This document shows, one piece after another, positions 23,231 to 38,564 of a DNA stretch of 64,000 nucleotides. Below the pieces are notes generated by a model. The model made no database searches. It saw nothing but the letters and a program-made list of their open reading frames with translations, and was not told where the DNA came from. This DNA is from Gordius sp. MW1. Taxonomy: Eukaryota; Nematomorpha; Gordioida; Gordea; Gordiidae. A program made the translations under genes and the position numbers. The DNA lies in contig OZ038533.1 of the NCBI GenBank assembly GCA_964036665.1, positions 12,174,413 to 12,238,412 of the forward strand, written 5' to 3'. The stretch's first letter is position 1; every line of letters starts with the position of its first letter.

Positions 23231-26200
23231 TTGGCGCGGTACTACATTTATTCTTTGGCCATGGACATAATTCCTTGCTACAATGGCACAGATAAGATTG
23301 ATTCTTATATATTTACCATTGAAAATATTTTTAGGGCCAGGAATATTGAAAATTTGGATAAGAAAGCCACCACGCTGATATTGGCGTATATGGGCCTATC
23401 TCACATCGAGAAGATAAGAACTTTTGTATACCCAAAGGATATTACTAAACTAAAATACAATGAATTGATTCAAATCATCAGAAAGGTATTTACTGTAAAA
23501 AATACCATTTTTCAAAAAATGTTTATTCGTTGCCTAAAAAATGATGGAGAGTCAATAAAAGATTATGCAACAAAATTGAAACAAATTGCAGAAGAATGTG
23601 ACTTTTCTATACAACTTAATGAAAGGTTGAGGGATCAATTTTTGCATGGAATACAGAATAAAATTTTGAAATTGAAGTTAGAACAAGATGGCCAGATGCA
23701 GTTGATCCCGAAGGAAATGCAATTACGTTTGAAGATTTGTATAAAATTGCTGAAGCAATGGAATTAGCAAGAAATGAAGTAGTAACTCATGAAATAGATG
23801 TAATATATCAAAAGTCTAAGCCAAAATTTAGACATGTCACCACAAAGAAATTTCTCCACCAAGGATCAACATCTACTAAAAGATGTGAGAGATGTGGAAG
23901 GGTGCATGAAGTTAACAAGTGCCCAGCATTTAATAAAGAGTGCTACAAATGCCACAGAAGGGGACACTTTGCAAGATTTTGTCATACAGGATCTGTCAAT
24001 ATGATAAATACTTTACACGTTAAAAATTATACAAGTTTGGGGATGAAGAAACCCTATATCAAGGTTTGTATCAACCAAAAACTATGCAAGATGCTTTTCG
24101 ACACAGGAGCAGCAGTCTCAATTATAAACCAAGAAATTTATAATTTGATTCAGAATCCAACTCTTGAAGAATGCCCAAAATTAAGATCTTTTGGATACCA
24201 TCCAATACCAATCTTAGGAAAAACTAAAGTTACAGTTCAACTTGGTCTAAAAGTTTTGACATTACCTGTAGTGGTTACAACAGCAAACGAAGGGGCAATT
24301 TTTGGCCTTGACTGGATAAAAGCGTTTGACCTTGACCTGTTGGGTGAGGTTTCAATAAACAAAATACAACAGGAATTAGATTCCCTATTACTTACTCGGT
24401 ATCCAACTATATTTAGCGATGGCCCCGGAGTTATTAAGAATTATAAAGTCAAAATATTTTTAAAAGATGAAAGCCAGCCAATATCATTTCAACCCCGAAG
24501 GGTACCGTTTCCGTTAAGGAAAAAAGTAGAATTGGAATTAAAAAGGTTGGAGGACGAAAACATTATTGAACGAGTGGACCCATCTTTAAGTGAAGTTAAA
24601 TGGATCACACCAACGGTAAATGTTGTTAAAGGGAATGGTTCTATTCGAATCTGTGGGGATTTCAGAGTTACTTTGAACCCCTACCTTAGTACCAATGATC
24701 ATATGCTGCCAACATTTGATGATCTAATTACAAAAATAGCTGGTGGTGAGAAATATACAGTGATTGATCTAAGCGACGCGTATTTACAAATGATGGTAGA
24801 TGAAGAGAGTAGACAATTGTTAACAATTGCTACGCATGTTGGTCATTTTAGGTACAAACGTTTGCCATTTGGTTTAGCGACGGCACCAAATCTTTTTCAA
24901 CGATATATGGAAAACTTATTAAATGGAATTCCGCACACTGGGGTACTGTTAGATGATATTATAGTCACGGGGTTAAATCAAGATGACCATTTGAAAAATC
25001 TAAACGAGGTCCTAACAAGAATACAAAATGCTGGGCTGAAAGCAAAAAAGGAAAAAGTCAAATTTTTCCAAAACTCAGTTATCTATCTAGGACATAAAAT
25101 TGATTCGACAGGTATCCACCCTACAGAAGAACGCATTGAGTCAATTAAGCATTTCAAGATACCAGAAAATAAAAAGGAGCTACGCTCATTTTTAGGTCTT
25201 GTAAATTATCAGGAACGGTTTATTCCTCGATTACACGAAAAATGTGCTCCACTACATGCCTTAACTGGTTCTACCATAATGTGGAGATGGACAATTCAGG
25301 AACAAAAATTTTTTGATGAAGTTAAGTTGATGCTTTCATCTACTGACACCTTAGTACCGTATAGTACAACGTTACCAGTTAATCTTGCAGTTGATGCGTC
25401 CGAGACAGGTGTAGGCGCCGTGATATCTCATGTTTTTCCCGACAAATCTGAAAGACCCATAGCTTATGCTTCTAGAACGTTGAGCCAATCAGAAAAACAT
25501 TATTCGACGATTGACCGTGAAGCTAGAGCCATAATTTTTGGAGTTGAGAAATTTAATCAGTATCTCAGAGGACGAAAATTTACGTTAACAACGGACCACA
25601 AACCGTTAGAAAGAATTTTCGGTTGTAAAAGGGATCTACCCAAAATCGTTAATAACAGGCTGGTACGGTGGGCTTTACTATTAAATTCATATCAATATGA
25701 AATTAAATATCGTATGGGTAAAAACAACAAATGTGCAGATGCTCTGTCTAGATTGACTACTCACGAAGATGGTGACGATGCAAATATAAACAATATTGGG
25801 TTATTAATTATCGAGGACTTAACACTGAATAGAGAAATGATTAAAAATGCAATAAAGACAGATCGTAGTTGTCTAGAATTCGTGCTATTGAGCGCAATTG
25901 GCGCATTGACATGTCCAAATTTCAGTTAGATATAAAAGGATATTTCAATAAACGTGAAGAGATTTCATACGAAAGTGGACTACTATTTCTAGGAAATAGG
26001 TTGATCATTCCGAAATCTTTACAGAATTTGGTTCTTCAGATTTTACATCAAGGACATCCTGGAATTACTGGGATGCGAAATGTTTGTCGCTATTATGTTT
26101 ATTGGCCGAGAATGGATGAAGACATTGACAGACATGTAGAATCATGCGAAGGATGTCAAGAAGTGCGACCTCCAGAAAAGCAGGTACCGCTCTATCCATG

Positions 26201-27077
26201 GAATTTACCTGATCGTGTGTGGGACCGTGTGCACATTGATATAGCTGGTCCAATAGAAGGAAAATGGTGGTTAGTATTAATAGACTCATTCTCAAAATGG
26301 ATTGAGGTAGCAACGGTAACTTCGACAACAACATCGGCCGTAATCAATCATCTACGGAATTGGTTCTGTAGATTTGGAATTCCGACGCAGATTGTGTCAG
26401 ACAATGGACCACAATTTGCTGGACAAGAATTTTTCAAATTCTGTGTTTCAAATAATATTACTCACATAAAATCGACTCCATATCATCCTAAAACCAATGG
26501 GCAGGCCGAAAGGATGATAAGGACGTTAAAAACAAGATATTATGCGGCGAGAAAACAGACTTGGAACAAAGAACTTTGTCTCCAACAGGTCTTGATAAGT
26601 TACAGAAACTCTCCTCAAGCGATGACGGGAAAAACCCCATCCAAATTATTTTTAGGAAGGAGATTACAAACCGCACTAGATTTAATAAAGCCGGATTTAA
26701 GAAACGTAATAAGGGAGAAGATATGGAAGCAGAAAACATATCACGATCAAAATGTACGTTTTAGGGAATTTGATGTTGGAGATCCAGTATGGATTCGCAA
26801 CGAAATTAAGCCGGGATGGTACAAAGGTATTATTGTAGAACGGAAGGGCCACTATTCGTATAATGTCCGGACAGACGGTGGAATCAAAAGAAAACATGCT
26901 GATCAAATGAAGTTTAGGCTGCGATCACAGTTTATGCCAAGTTTTGAGACTGCGACAACAGGTTTGGAACAAAACATAGAAGGAGTTGAAAGTCCCCCTA
27001 TATTGCGACGTTCAACAAGAATATCAAAACCACCGGTACGATTCCACGATGAATTTAACTTTTAAAATAGGGAGAAA

Positions 27078-27256
27078 TGTAATATCATAGATTTATACTT
27101 TGTATTTATATATACGTTTAAATTCGTTGTTCCTAGTGGGAATATACACGTTTTTTCATCATCACATGTTTTAGTTGATTTTGCATATTAATAAAAAGCT
27201 TCAGCGATTTCTGAGTAGTTGATATACTACATTGTAGTTAAGAATACTACATTTTA
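27078..27256 (+). repeat. 3' LTR of the gypsy element
   Basis: 179 bp, same length as the 5' LTR, followed by the ATATT duplication. Confidence 0.93.
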
Positions 27257-27261
27257 ATATT

Positions 27262-27845
27262 ATCTCCTGATTATTTTGTGCATAAATGTGGTAATAAATA
27301 CACTTGTGAGATCCACATGTTCATTGTTCACTGTAAGAAAGTGATAAAAAGAATATGAAAGGTATCTCTTTAAATCAATTATTAATGTTAGAAAAGGTAC
27401 AAGAATTAAGTTTTAACAACTATCATGATTAAGATTTAAGTTATCATGTTATTGGATATTTTACTTACCTTAACTTTTATTTATTATTATGTGATAAAAA
27501 GAATTTATTCTCCCATTCTCCTAGAATCGCGCGAATATATAATAATTATGGATAATTTTAGAAACGAGAAAAAACTACATCATATGTTATGTTGTGAACA
27601 AAAGATTATAATTGACCAATGAAAACGCGCGTATGGATATCTACATCTACACGTGATGTATATCTACGCGTCTGGATATAGATCCGAGTTAAAATGCGTA
27701 AGAGCAATGGGGAGGGGGAGAGGGACTACGCGTATACAGACTTTAATAAATATGCAAACTAAGATGAGGGGGGGGGGGTTTTGTGTGAGTGTGCCATGAT
27801 ACAACATTCTCCACAAAGAGCATACATTTCCCGTACTCTCTTGCA
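27262..27845. other. Repeat-derived spacer
   Basis: 27262-27330 (GTGCATAAATGTGGTAATAA and on) resembles 28600-28660, so the gypsy element landed in a dispersed repeat. The rest holds no gene; there is a G-run near 27770. Confidence 0.4.
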
Positions 27846-28466
27846 AGCGCAGCTGTGCTTTCTACTCATAATGTAGTCAGCGACTACAACACCATACCCT
27901 TCACGATAACCTCCACCGACCTGATCGTTAACTTCTAAGCCCTGTCGTCGAATTTGAGTTGTTGACCTCGATTTGTATTGAACATTACCAGGCTCGTTTT
28001 CCTGTTCGGTCTTGATTGGTCTTCTCGATTTAATTTCGTCGTTGACCGTAAAAATTGAAACGCAAACGCACCATACCCTTCAAGCTTGCTAGGGGGAGAG
28101 CGTTTTGGCCAGAGCATCTGAGCGTCGTTGGGTTCGGGATAGGATACTTCACCCCAATTGTTTCTTTGATTTTCCCCCATACGAGCAAGACACAAACATC
28201 TTCGTCACTCTAAGTCGTCCAGGCCGCTCCTCTATAAGAGCCGCTAGCCTCTCGACCAAAGCGTACGATATCTCCGGTAAATTATAGGTGACGTCGCTAT
28301 ACCACATATCAGCTATCGGCGCCGACATAGGCACCAGCGACATCACTAAGTGTAAAAAAACTGTCATCAGGCGTAGCTCGCATAAATGCAACTCCGCCTA
28401 CCTCGCTGACTACATTATGAGTAGAAAGCACAGCTGCGCTTGCTACTCATAATGTAGTCAGCGACT
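27846..28466. repeat. Unclassified inverted-repeat element
   Basis: The module CTACTCATAATGTAGTCAGC occurs at 27864-27883 and 28437-28456, and inverted at about 28404-28423. All three are linked to AAGCGCAGCTGTGCTT-like text. The enclosed 27.89-28.40 kb is GC-richer than its surroundings and contains ACCATACCCTTCA twice. Minus-strand open frames there match nothing I know. Confidence 0.6.
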
Positions 28467-29094
28467 ACAACATTCACACAATCCTTTCTTTAACTTTTTC
28501 TGGAAATTGGTACAATAAACACTTAACGCACTGAATTTCTAATTGCTATGCAATGTTATGATTTCTCAACATCATATTGATAGTATCTTTTAATTATTTG
28601 TGCATAAATGTGGTTGTAAATACACTTTTTCGAAGCGAGATCCACATATTCATTGTTTTGCCCACAATCCTTGCTAAAATTTTTATCTGGAAATTAGCAA
28701 TTAAGATGTAATAAACACCTACAATACTAAACTTTTAATTGCTATGCAATTTATATTATTTAGTTAGCCTTTTATACATTCATTTTAAACTATTTTTTAA
28801 TAAATTTTAAATTGAGAAGCTACTTTTATATGAAAAGGAATACTAAATAAATTATGAATATAATGAAGAGAATCACTATTTCAATACTTTAAGGCCATAA
28901 TAAATTGCAGATTCAGGTACGATTGACAATTAGATATGGATAACATAGTGGGCCCCTAATCTCACACTCTTTAAAGACAAAATATAAAATTTTTATTTGA
29001 ATATCACAAAATAATTATTAACAATTTAAAATGGAAAATAGACAAATTTTGCTGGATAATCTTTCATTTCAAAAACCTAAAATTTGTTATATAA
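28467..29094. other. Repeat-derived AT-rich spacer
   Basis: Contains a relative of 27262-27330 and two TTGCTATGCAAT motifs (28548, 28739). No gene seen. Confidence 0.4.
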
Positions 29095-29535
29095 CACTAG
29101 TCGACAAATATTGGTCTTTTGTAATCAACCGGGAAACGGTCAACATATTCTGATAGAGTTATTTGTGGTAAACACAAATATGTTTTAGTTTTTTTCCTAT
29201 ACGTTAGGTTTTGAAATATTTTGATTCAAAGTTGCGAAAATGACCGTTTTTGGCCCTTTTTGACGCTCTATAGGGCGAAATTGAATAGCTAAATTTTTTT
29301 AACCTCTAAGTGGTAGAACCAACTTAGAGTAAAACATTGAGAAATGATTTTTCCCATATTTTTCTTACTTTTTAATATATATCAAAAATGCAATTAGTCC
29401 CTATGCCAATTCGCGGCATCCTTTGAGCCTCCCTCCCTCTCTCTCTAATTGGCTTATATGCTTATATAACACTATACCCTTAGTGCATGTGAGTGTGATG
29501 ATGTGTGGTGTGTGCAAGAGTAGTGGCGTAATCCG
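29095..29535 (+). mobile_element. Single arm of the palindromic element
   Basis: Starts CACTAGTCGACAAAT and follows the left arm of the 16986-19251 element through GAAACGGTCAACATATTC, CTCTAAGTGGTAGAACCAAC and AGTCCCTATGC. No opposite arm follows, so it is a half element. Confidence 0.85.
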
Positions 29536-30128
29536 AGCTATACTACTACTACGCCTCTCTACTATTTCGATTGAATAGATAGCCCAAAACGTGGAAACTT
29601 TATAATAGTAGTTATCTCTTGTCGACGCTTCCTTTTGCTTTTGTATCAAATTATAGGCTAATAGACATTTATCGAGATTACTCCACATAGTCCATGACAA
29701 GTCGACGATACTGTTTGGTATTTTCCGGTATTACCACGCAATTTTTAACCTCATTTTGTTTTCTAAATCACAAAAATCTTCTAGCTTTTAAAAGAAGACA
29801 CTATATATCGCCATCTCTAAAAACTTCTTATTTTCCTTCTCATTTTTTGTAACTATTGACGTTCTCGTTTCTCGTGACCATATAAGTCATCCCAATCGCA
29901 TTTCCTGTATCTGATTTTGAAATGAATCATAAAATGTTTGCCAATTTCCATACATTAAAGAAAAGGAGGATAAGAATACACAGTTATAGCTACCATCTGC
30001 AAACACCCGTCACATTGACGTATTTGATTAATTTTTACCATAATCCTTGGAAGTTGGAACGCTTTATTATATTTTTAACTAGTTTCTTTTGTTATTCCGT
30101 ATCTGTTACTCAATCTTTGCTGCTTTTG
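29536..30128. other. Spacer
   Basis: No gene or repeat recognised. Confidence 0.4.
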
Positions 30129-30136
30129 GTTAACCA

Positions 30137-30734
30137 CATAGGGGTAGCCAGGATTGCCTCATGGGGGGGGGGTTTCCAAAATACAATTTATTAAGCTTAT
30201 ATACAGTAGTGACGGAGGTAGGACAATCTAATTAAGAGGGGGGGGGGGGAGGCGGTAACTTTTGTTTCAAAGAATTTCAATTAAACAAAAACTTATTAAA
30301 ATTACATAAATTCAATATCTACGATGGGTTTTTGGTCAAAAATGCATTAATAATATATTCAGAGACGCAAATTGCATAGGGCCATTGTTTAAACTAAACA
30401 CTTGCATTGGCCTTTTAGGCTTAAATTTTCCACCAGAACCAATAATTGCCCCGCCCATATTCGGTAAAATGAAATTATAAGCCCAAGTTCCCCCCGCTGC
30501 TAAAATTTGGCTTTATTAGCATATTCCTTGTTTAATTTAGAGGTTGAGATAGTTTTTCAAGATTTAAATTCCTTTTAATTAGAAAACACGCAGCAGATTT
30601 CATCTAAAATTAACTATCAAATTAATTTAGATAATATATTAATTCTATATGCGCAACTCACACATGGCTCCTTTTAATATTTTTTCCCTATAATTTGAAA
30701 GAAATTCTCCCCTCCCTCGTCCCTACGCTACTGA
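30137..30734. mobile_element. hAT-type non-autonomous element related to family C
   Basis: Perfect 8-bp duplication GTTAACCA at 30129-30136 and 30735-30742. Ends CATAGGGGTAGCCAGG and CCCTACGCTACTGA. Internal G-runs near 30164 and 30239. No coding sequence. Confidence 0.78.
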
Positions 30735-30742
30735 GTTAACCA

Positions 30743-31141
30743 CTAATATTGTATTGCCTTTGAGAACAAGAGCATTAATAAACTTAATTAATTTAGGTTA
30801 CAAAAAGGGCTACAAATCATTAAATTAAAAAAAAATTATTTTATGGGCTTGCATATTTCAAATAGATTGCTATTTTGACTAGAATGGATCTAGTAATATA
30901 AATGTAACATGTATAAGCCAATCTTTGAAAAATGAGATGGAGATCTGTTCTATTCTAAAATCTTATTTGCTCATAATTCAACAAATATTTCAATAAATCC
31001 GACCATTAATATGAGTTGGTATATTCCAAAGTAGAGGTGTTTCTTTTAATATACGAATAAAAAATATATCCAATTTTTTTTGCATGTATCTTTTTTTTTG
31101 TAGTTTCCTTGGGCTAAAAATTTGCTCGAAAATTCATCTGT
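30743..31141. other. BiP upstream region
   Basis: AT-rich, no repeats recognised; probably distal promoter of BiP. Confidence 0.4.
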
Positions 31142-31202
31142 TGACGTAGACCAATTACATTACGACAAATTCGCCAATCATATTTTGACAACTTGCACCA
31201 CG
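31142..31202 (+). promoter_or_regulatory. Candidate ER-stress control region of BiP
   Basis: TGACGTA (31142-31148), two CCAAT boxes (31151-31155, 31174-31178) and CCACG (31198-31202) lie within 61 bp, 70-130 bp ahead of the BiP start. The elements resemble the parts of UPRE and ERSE sites (ATF6/XBP1 targets), but the CCAAT-CCACG spacing is 19 nt rather than the usual 9. Functional role is inferred. Confidence 0.45.
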
Positions 31203-31272
31203 CTTGTTTTACTCGATCTTTAAAAGTCTCAATTGTATCTACTTTTCGCCCTAATATAATTCTATAATCAAA

Positions 31273-33827
<2,555 letters not shown>

Positions 33828-34002
33828 AGAGACTCAAATTTTTTATGTCGACGAGATAATTTTGCGTGTATTATATATAAATATTCTATTCACACGTCTC
33901 CACTGTATATTACATTTATTGTTGATGGTATATGTTTATTGTCAATGACTGCCCAATTCCACGAACGAATGTTAAAGATGTTATGCTCATTCATTTATTA
34001 GA

Positions 34003-34008
34003 AATAAA
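34003..34008 (+). terminator. BiP polyadenylation signal
   Basis: AATAAA about 175 nt past the BiP stop codon, the first good signal downstream. Confidence 0.6.
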
Positions 34009-34009
34009 G

Positions 34010-34738
34010 TTAATTGTTCCCTAAAGTCAATGTTTATAATTATCTCAACGCCTTACTATTATACTTTGAGGACGTTTATATGTTTATAGATGCATTCTTT
34101 CCAACTATAATTTTTGGCTGCTACGCTAAATTTATTAGACAACCGTTTTTTCGACTGTTGAAGTACTTTTCTTGCTCATCCATATTTTTTTATGTAGCAT
34201 AGGTAGGGCCCGGAAAAATGGATTTTCTTTGGCCCGAGCACGATGTTGACATTTTTTTTTAAATTTGAAAATTTTTTCAACATATAAAAACAAATTTTTA
34301 TTGTTGTATTTAGTAATTTAAACAAGAATAAGTTCGGTTAAAAAGCGATATTGAAAAAATCTAATCCAATTTCTCTTGCTACATCTTCTTCAACTAATTA
34401 TTGAATCATCAAATTTCATTAGAAACATAAATTTTATGGTTTAAAATAAAGACGCTTTTGCAAAATTTTACTTATTCCATTTTTAAAGAATTTAAGATTC
34501 AAGAATCTTTACTCTTGTTTTTTTCCGGATGAAAATATTTATAATCGTTAATTTATTACGAATGTAGTATATAAAAACGCGAATAACATTCTCAACCCGA
34601 ATATATAAAAAAGAGTTCACCACGGTAATAAAACATCTCATGCGCCTTCTAGCACCATTTGCGCCAACAAGCGGCATAAATCAGGGGAGGGAAGAGAATG
34701 CTTACTCACGACAACTTTTAAAGTCTTAATATCTAATG
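34010..34738. other. Spacer downstream of BiP
   Basis: AT-rich. TAGGGCCCGG...GGCCCGAGCACG at 34203-34245 looks like one end of another hAT element with GGCCCG repeats, but no matching end is seen. Confidence 0.4.
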
Positions 34739-34746
34739 ATTATGTT

Positions 34747-34801
34747 CATGGGCAGGTTTTGGATTAGGGGGGGTTTCGCCCCCCCCCCGACTACGCCCAT
34801 G
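34747..34801. mobile_element. Minimal 55-bp family C MITE
   Basis: CATGGGC...CTACGCCCATG with a G-run and a C-run, flanked by the perfect 8-bp duplication ATTATGTT (34739-34746, 34802-34809). Confidence 0.88.
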
Positions 34802-34809
34802 ATTATGTT

Positions 34810-35157
34810 TAAACAGAACAAAATATTTGCTTAGTTATATACTCAAAGTGCAAAGTATTTTATGCGTCAATGCTATAATTATAATTCATTTCCTAAGTTT
34901 TTTTTATTAGTTTGCTAAGTTTTTTTTAAATTCATGTTTATTTTTAAATAACTTGATAAGTTTTTGTTCATTTACTATTTTCAATAATTTTTGCTAAGTT
35001 TTATATTCGTTTGCTACGTTTTTGAAAATATTAAATTTGTAATTATTTGCTAAGTTTTGTAAGTATTTTAATTACTTGCTAGGTTTTAATGCATTTCATT
35101 TTATACAGCAAAATTAATTTTCTGTGATAATAATAAATAATATAATTTTCATAAAAA
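34810..35157. other. Low-complexity AT-rich stretch
   Basis: Degenerate repeats of TTTGCTAAGTTTT over 34890-35100; no gene. Confidence 0.5.
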
Positions 35158-35340
35158 TTTTAACCTGGAAGAGTATTTGTGGTATCTCATCCTTCCAATT
35201 TTAGACTAATGGATCTGACCTTTTCAGGCCTTATATTTTATCATAAATTAAGTTAGTTTAAAATTTCATAGGGCCCAATACTTTTTATACATAGAATCGT
35301 TTTAGTTCGTGGGGTTCTGCGTACCCCACGATTGCCTTTA
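35158..35340 (+). mobile_element. Fragment of the piggyBac-like family
   Basis: Starts TTAACCTGGAAGAGTATTTG, like the 11.69-kb terminus and subterminal text. It ends with the palindrome CGTGGGGTTCTGCGTACC followed by CCACG near 35310. No opposite terminus found. Confidence 0.55.
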
Positions 35341-35790
35341 CCTACGTTTTTTTAATCTTGAAAAGAAATTGCTCTTTTCAGCTTACTTTTATATATTTAA
35401 ATAAATGTTCAAAAATAATTAATTAAAATGAGGGTTTATTTTTTGTTCAAGTATTATACATAAAATATCAGCATAATAACCTAAAAATATCATCACTTAG
35501 ATGGATATGTTAAATTAGTAATATGAAATAATAGATTTCTCAAATGTACAAAAAGTAGATAAGCTATGTGCAATATTATGCCAAATATTACGAAATAAAA
35601 CATTTTTGAATATAGCCACAATTAATTAAACATTAAATGGTTTATTTCTATTATAATATTGTAAAAATAGATCATTACGAATAATATGTAATACTTGTTT
35701 ATTAAGTAAATATGACCAATTTAGCATTAAAAATTTACCTGCTTTAGCAGCTTGGTTACCACTTATTCTAGATTCAATCATAAGTAACTA
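35341..35790. other. AT-rich spacer
   Basis: Nothing recognised. Confidence 0.4.
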
Positions 35791-38202
35791 CCAGGGGCTT
35801 CGCCCCTGGTGGGAGGGGGGAGGGGGAGGAGGAGAGGGACGTGGGGGGACTGCGGCCCCAACACCCCGCCGAGGGTCCAACTTGGATTTCGTCTTTTCGT
35901 TTTGTTACATGCGCCTAGTTTTGGGGAATTGTTTTTAAAAAATTCATCTATACTTCGTATATACGTAGCACATTTACTATGCAATTAATGGGCGAGATAG
36001 GTGGAAACTGGGAAGGGGGAGAATGCCTATGCGGGGGGAGGGCAATGGTCAAGCAGGGAGTCTGATAATACTCATACAGCGTTATAATTGTTTATTTACA
36101 CATACACTATCTTCATATAAATAATTTACCTCAATAAATAAAGTATTCATAATTGATTTATAGCTGCTTATTATTACAAAAATTTAGCTTTTTAAGTCTT
36201 TTTATACATAAAAACTAAGTTATCATTTTGCATTTATTTTGAGGCATAGGTTTTCTTTCACTCATTCTTTATTTATCAAATTCTTAACTAATCAAAAATA
36301 TTATTTATGGAGAAGGGAAAGCAAATAGAGGGGATGACCTTGGAAAAGCCAGTAGTCATCCTTCCTAAACGTACAACTTTAAATTGAGAGATAAAGCGCA
36401 TTCGTTTAACCTATGGAACAGTTTAAATAATTTTTTTTTGATACTTTATAAATTTAAACATTTTTGGTGTAAGCTACCCATAAAGTGGATGGCGGTTTTA
36501 GAAGCAAAAAGGGACGGGGCAAACTCATTTGTAAAACTAAATATATATAAAGAACCTTGTAAGGGGTGTGGGGTGCGGTAAGTCGCGGGAAAAACATTAT
36601 ATAAAAAATTACCAAATAGTAGAAATAATCTTTGATATTGGGATAATTTCTATTATATGTAAAACGTATAATATTAGGACAAAGGTCTATTTTTACTCTG
36701 GGAAAAAAATTCGGGTTGAAAAAATTAATAGTTTTTTCACAAATTAAATTTAATAAAAAACAAAAACTCTAAAAATTTAAAAAATGCCCGGGGCAAGTCA
36801 TAGTCCCTTTCGGGGGATAGATTATCCCTTACGTTTTAAAGATTGTTTTATTATAAAAAATTATAGGAAATGCATATGTAATATGGTTATATTTTACATA
36901 ATACAAATAAAAAAGGGTCAAGATGATAATCTGATTTAGGTACCCACATAAGCCAAATTCTGCAATGGAAAAAATCTTTAAATAGTCTATTAATATTCCA
37001 AATCACACTAAGATAAATCATTATTAAAGAAAATTATTGTTTTTGAAATCATGACATTTGTCTGCGCAATGAAAAATGGCTAGCACTAGCCCCTATCCGA
37101 CCTTCCTTTACCCCTATTTTTATAAACAATTAATAATTCAACATGTTATATTGCAAATAGAAATTTATTTATTAGACGGTTTTTATATAAAAAATATCTC
37201 TTTATAAGACAGAACTTAAATTAGTAATTTTATGTCCAAAATACAAAATTTTGTCAAGACTACTAATAACCCCTCAAATCGTTTTTCCTCTATTTTAAAT
37301 TTCATATTTTCTAAACAAAATTTTTTTTACCTATACCTTATAAAAAAATACACATATAGTTTAAATTTTAATTATATATCTTAATTATTTTAATAAATAA
37401 TTACAAAGATAATAGTAATTCCAGGCTACGACTAGCCTTAAATTATGAAAAATTTTATAATCACATTTTGGCCAGTGGTCATTTTTTCTATTGGTCAGCA
37501 GACGGCCAAATAGCTTATAATTATAATATAGATAAAAAAAATTAATATACACTTTGGCCAGGGGTCATTTTTTCTTCTGGTCAGCAGTCAGCTGGTCAAA
37601 AAGCGTCCAAATACATAAGGGCCAAATATAAAAAAAACGAAAGAAATTTCCTATCACACTTTGACCAGTGGTCATATTTTCCATTAGTCAGTTACCAGCA
37701 GACAGCCAAAAAGCCTATATTTTTAATCTTATTAACAATAACAATATATTCTCAATGCAAAATTTAGGATAATAACAAAAAGAAAAAAAAATTCACAAAG
37801 CAGAAAATATACAATTAAAATAGCAATTAACTAAAATAATAATTTTGGCCTTTGAGCGGCGTCTGATAAAGTAGAAGTAAGCAACGGTCATCATTAATTT
37901 GCCTGGAATTGTTTGGCTAGTTTAGCAAATTACCGATATATGAAACAACCTAGACTAGCTGCAATAATCTAATCAGTCAGGCACAACAACAATATTAAAT
38001 ATAGGGCTCGGGCGAGGTCGAAAAATTAAAGCCAACCAGCGGACATAAGCTAGTCTATTTTTAAAAGCCAAACAAAAGTCTTTTACTGAAGCATAAGTCC
38101 ACAGCCATTAAAAATCTCCATGGCAATTATGCAAAAATTTTAAGTTGGACAACGGACGGACGGACGGACAACGAAAAGCGAGCCCATAAATTGCATAGCA
38201 AT
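35791..38202 (+). repeat. Large non-coding repeat, family D copy 1
   Basis: Starts with the hairpin CCAGGGGCTTCGCCCCTGG and a G-rich stretch. The segments TATGCAATTAATGGGCGAG, GATGACCTTGGAAAAGCCAG and CCTAAACGTACAACTTT follow in the same order as in copy 2 (44151-45625). It then has minisatellite-like TTGGCCAGTGGTCATTTT repeats (37.46-37.70 kb) and ends with GGACGGACGG and AGCCCATAAATTGCATAGCA. No protein recognised. Confidence 0.7.
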
Positions 38203-38309
38203 TATTTATGAAAGTATAGGCACACAAGAACAAAATTTTTTATTAAATTATAATATACGTACGACCTTGGATGTAAAGGATTTTATGGGGAATTAAAGTA
38301 TAAAACTTT
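38203..38309. other. Short spacer
   Basis: No feature recognised. Confidence 0.4.
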
Positions 38310-38564
38310 TCCAAATGTCTGAAAGGATGAATAATCTTTTGGAAAAGAGACGAGGTGATGGAACTAAAGCTCGGGAGTATGGAGAGAAGTAAAAGCTATT
38401 TAAGAGGCGTAAAAACGAGATCGGTATCGTTCTAAGCGAATCGTTCAAGAGCAAGGTGGTGGAAGTCAAGCTTTCTTAGACTGCTTAATGTGAGTGAAGA
38501 AGATTGCATATTAAGGAGATCTCCTCCTAACCCTTATGTGCGCCTGTACCCCCCATATTGGGAG

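Larger units (their letters stand above)
23052..27256 (+). mobile_element. Ty3/gypsy LTR retrotransposon, Mag/SURL-like, nearly whole
   Basis: 4.2-kb element with two 179-bp LTRs and a 5-bp target duplication ATATT (23047-23051, 27257-27261). The primer binding site TTGGCGCGG directly follows the 5' LTR, and a purine tract AATAGGGAGAAA precedes the 3' LTR. Parts in order: gag with two CCHC-type knuckles (about 23.88-23.99 kb), aspartic protease (DTGAAVS, 24.1 kb), reverse transcriptase (24.5-25.1 kb, active site LLDDII), RNase H (25.4-25.75 kb), and integrase with zinc-binding and DDE core (26.0-26.6 kb). There is no env. Open frames cover nearly the whole interior, with about two interruptions, some of which may be natural frame changes. 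The near-identical LTRs point to a young insertion. Confidence 0.95.
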
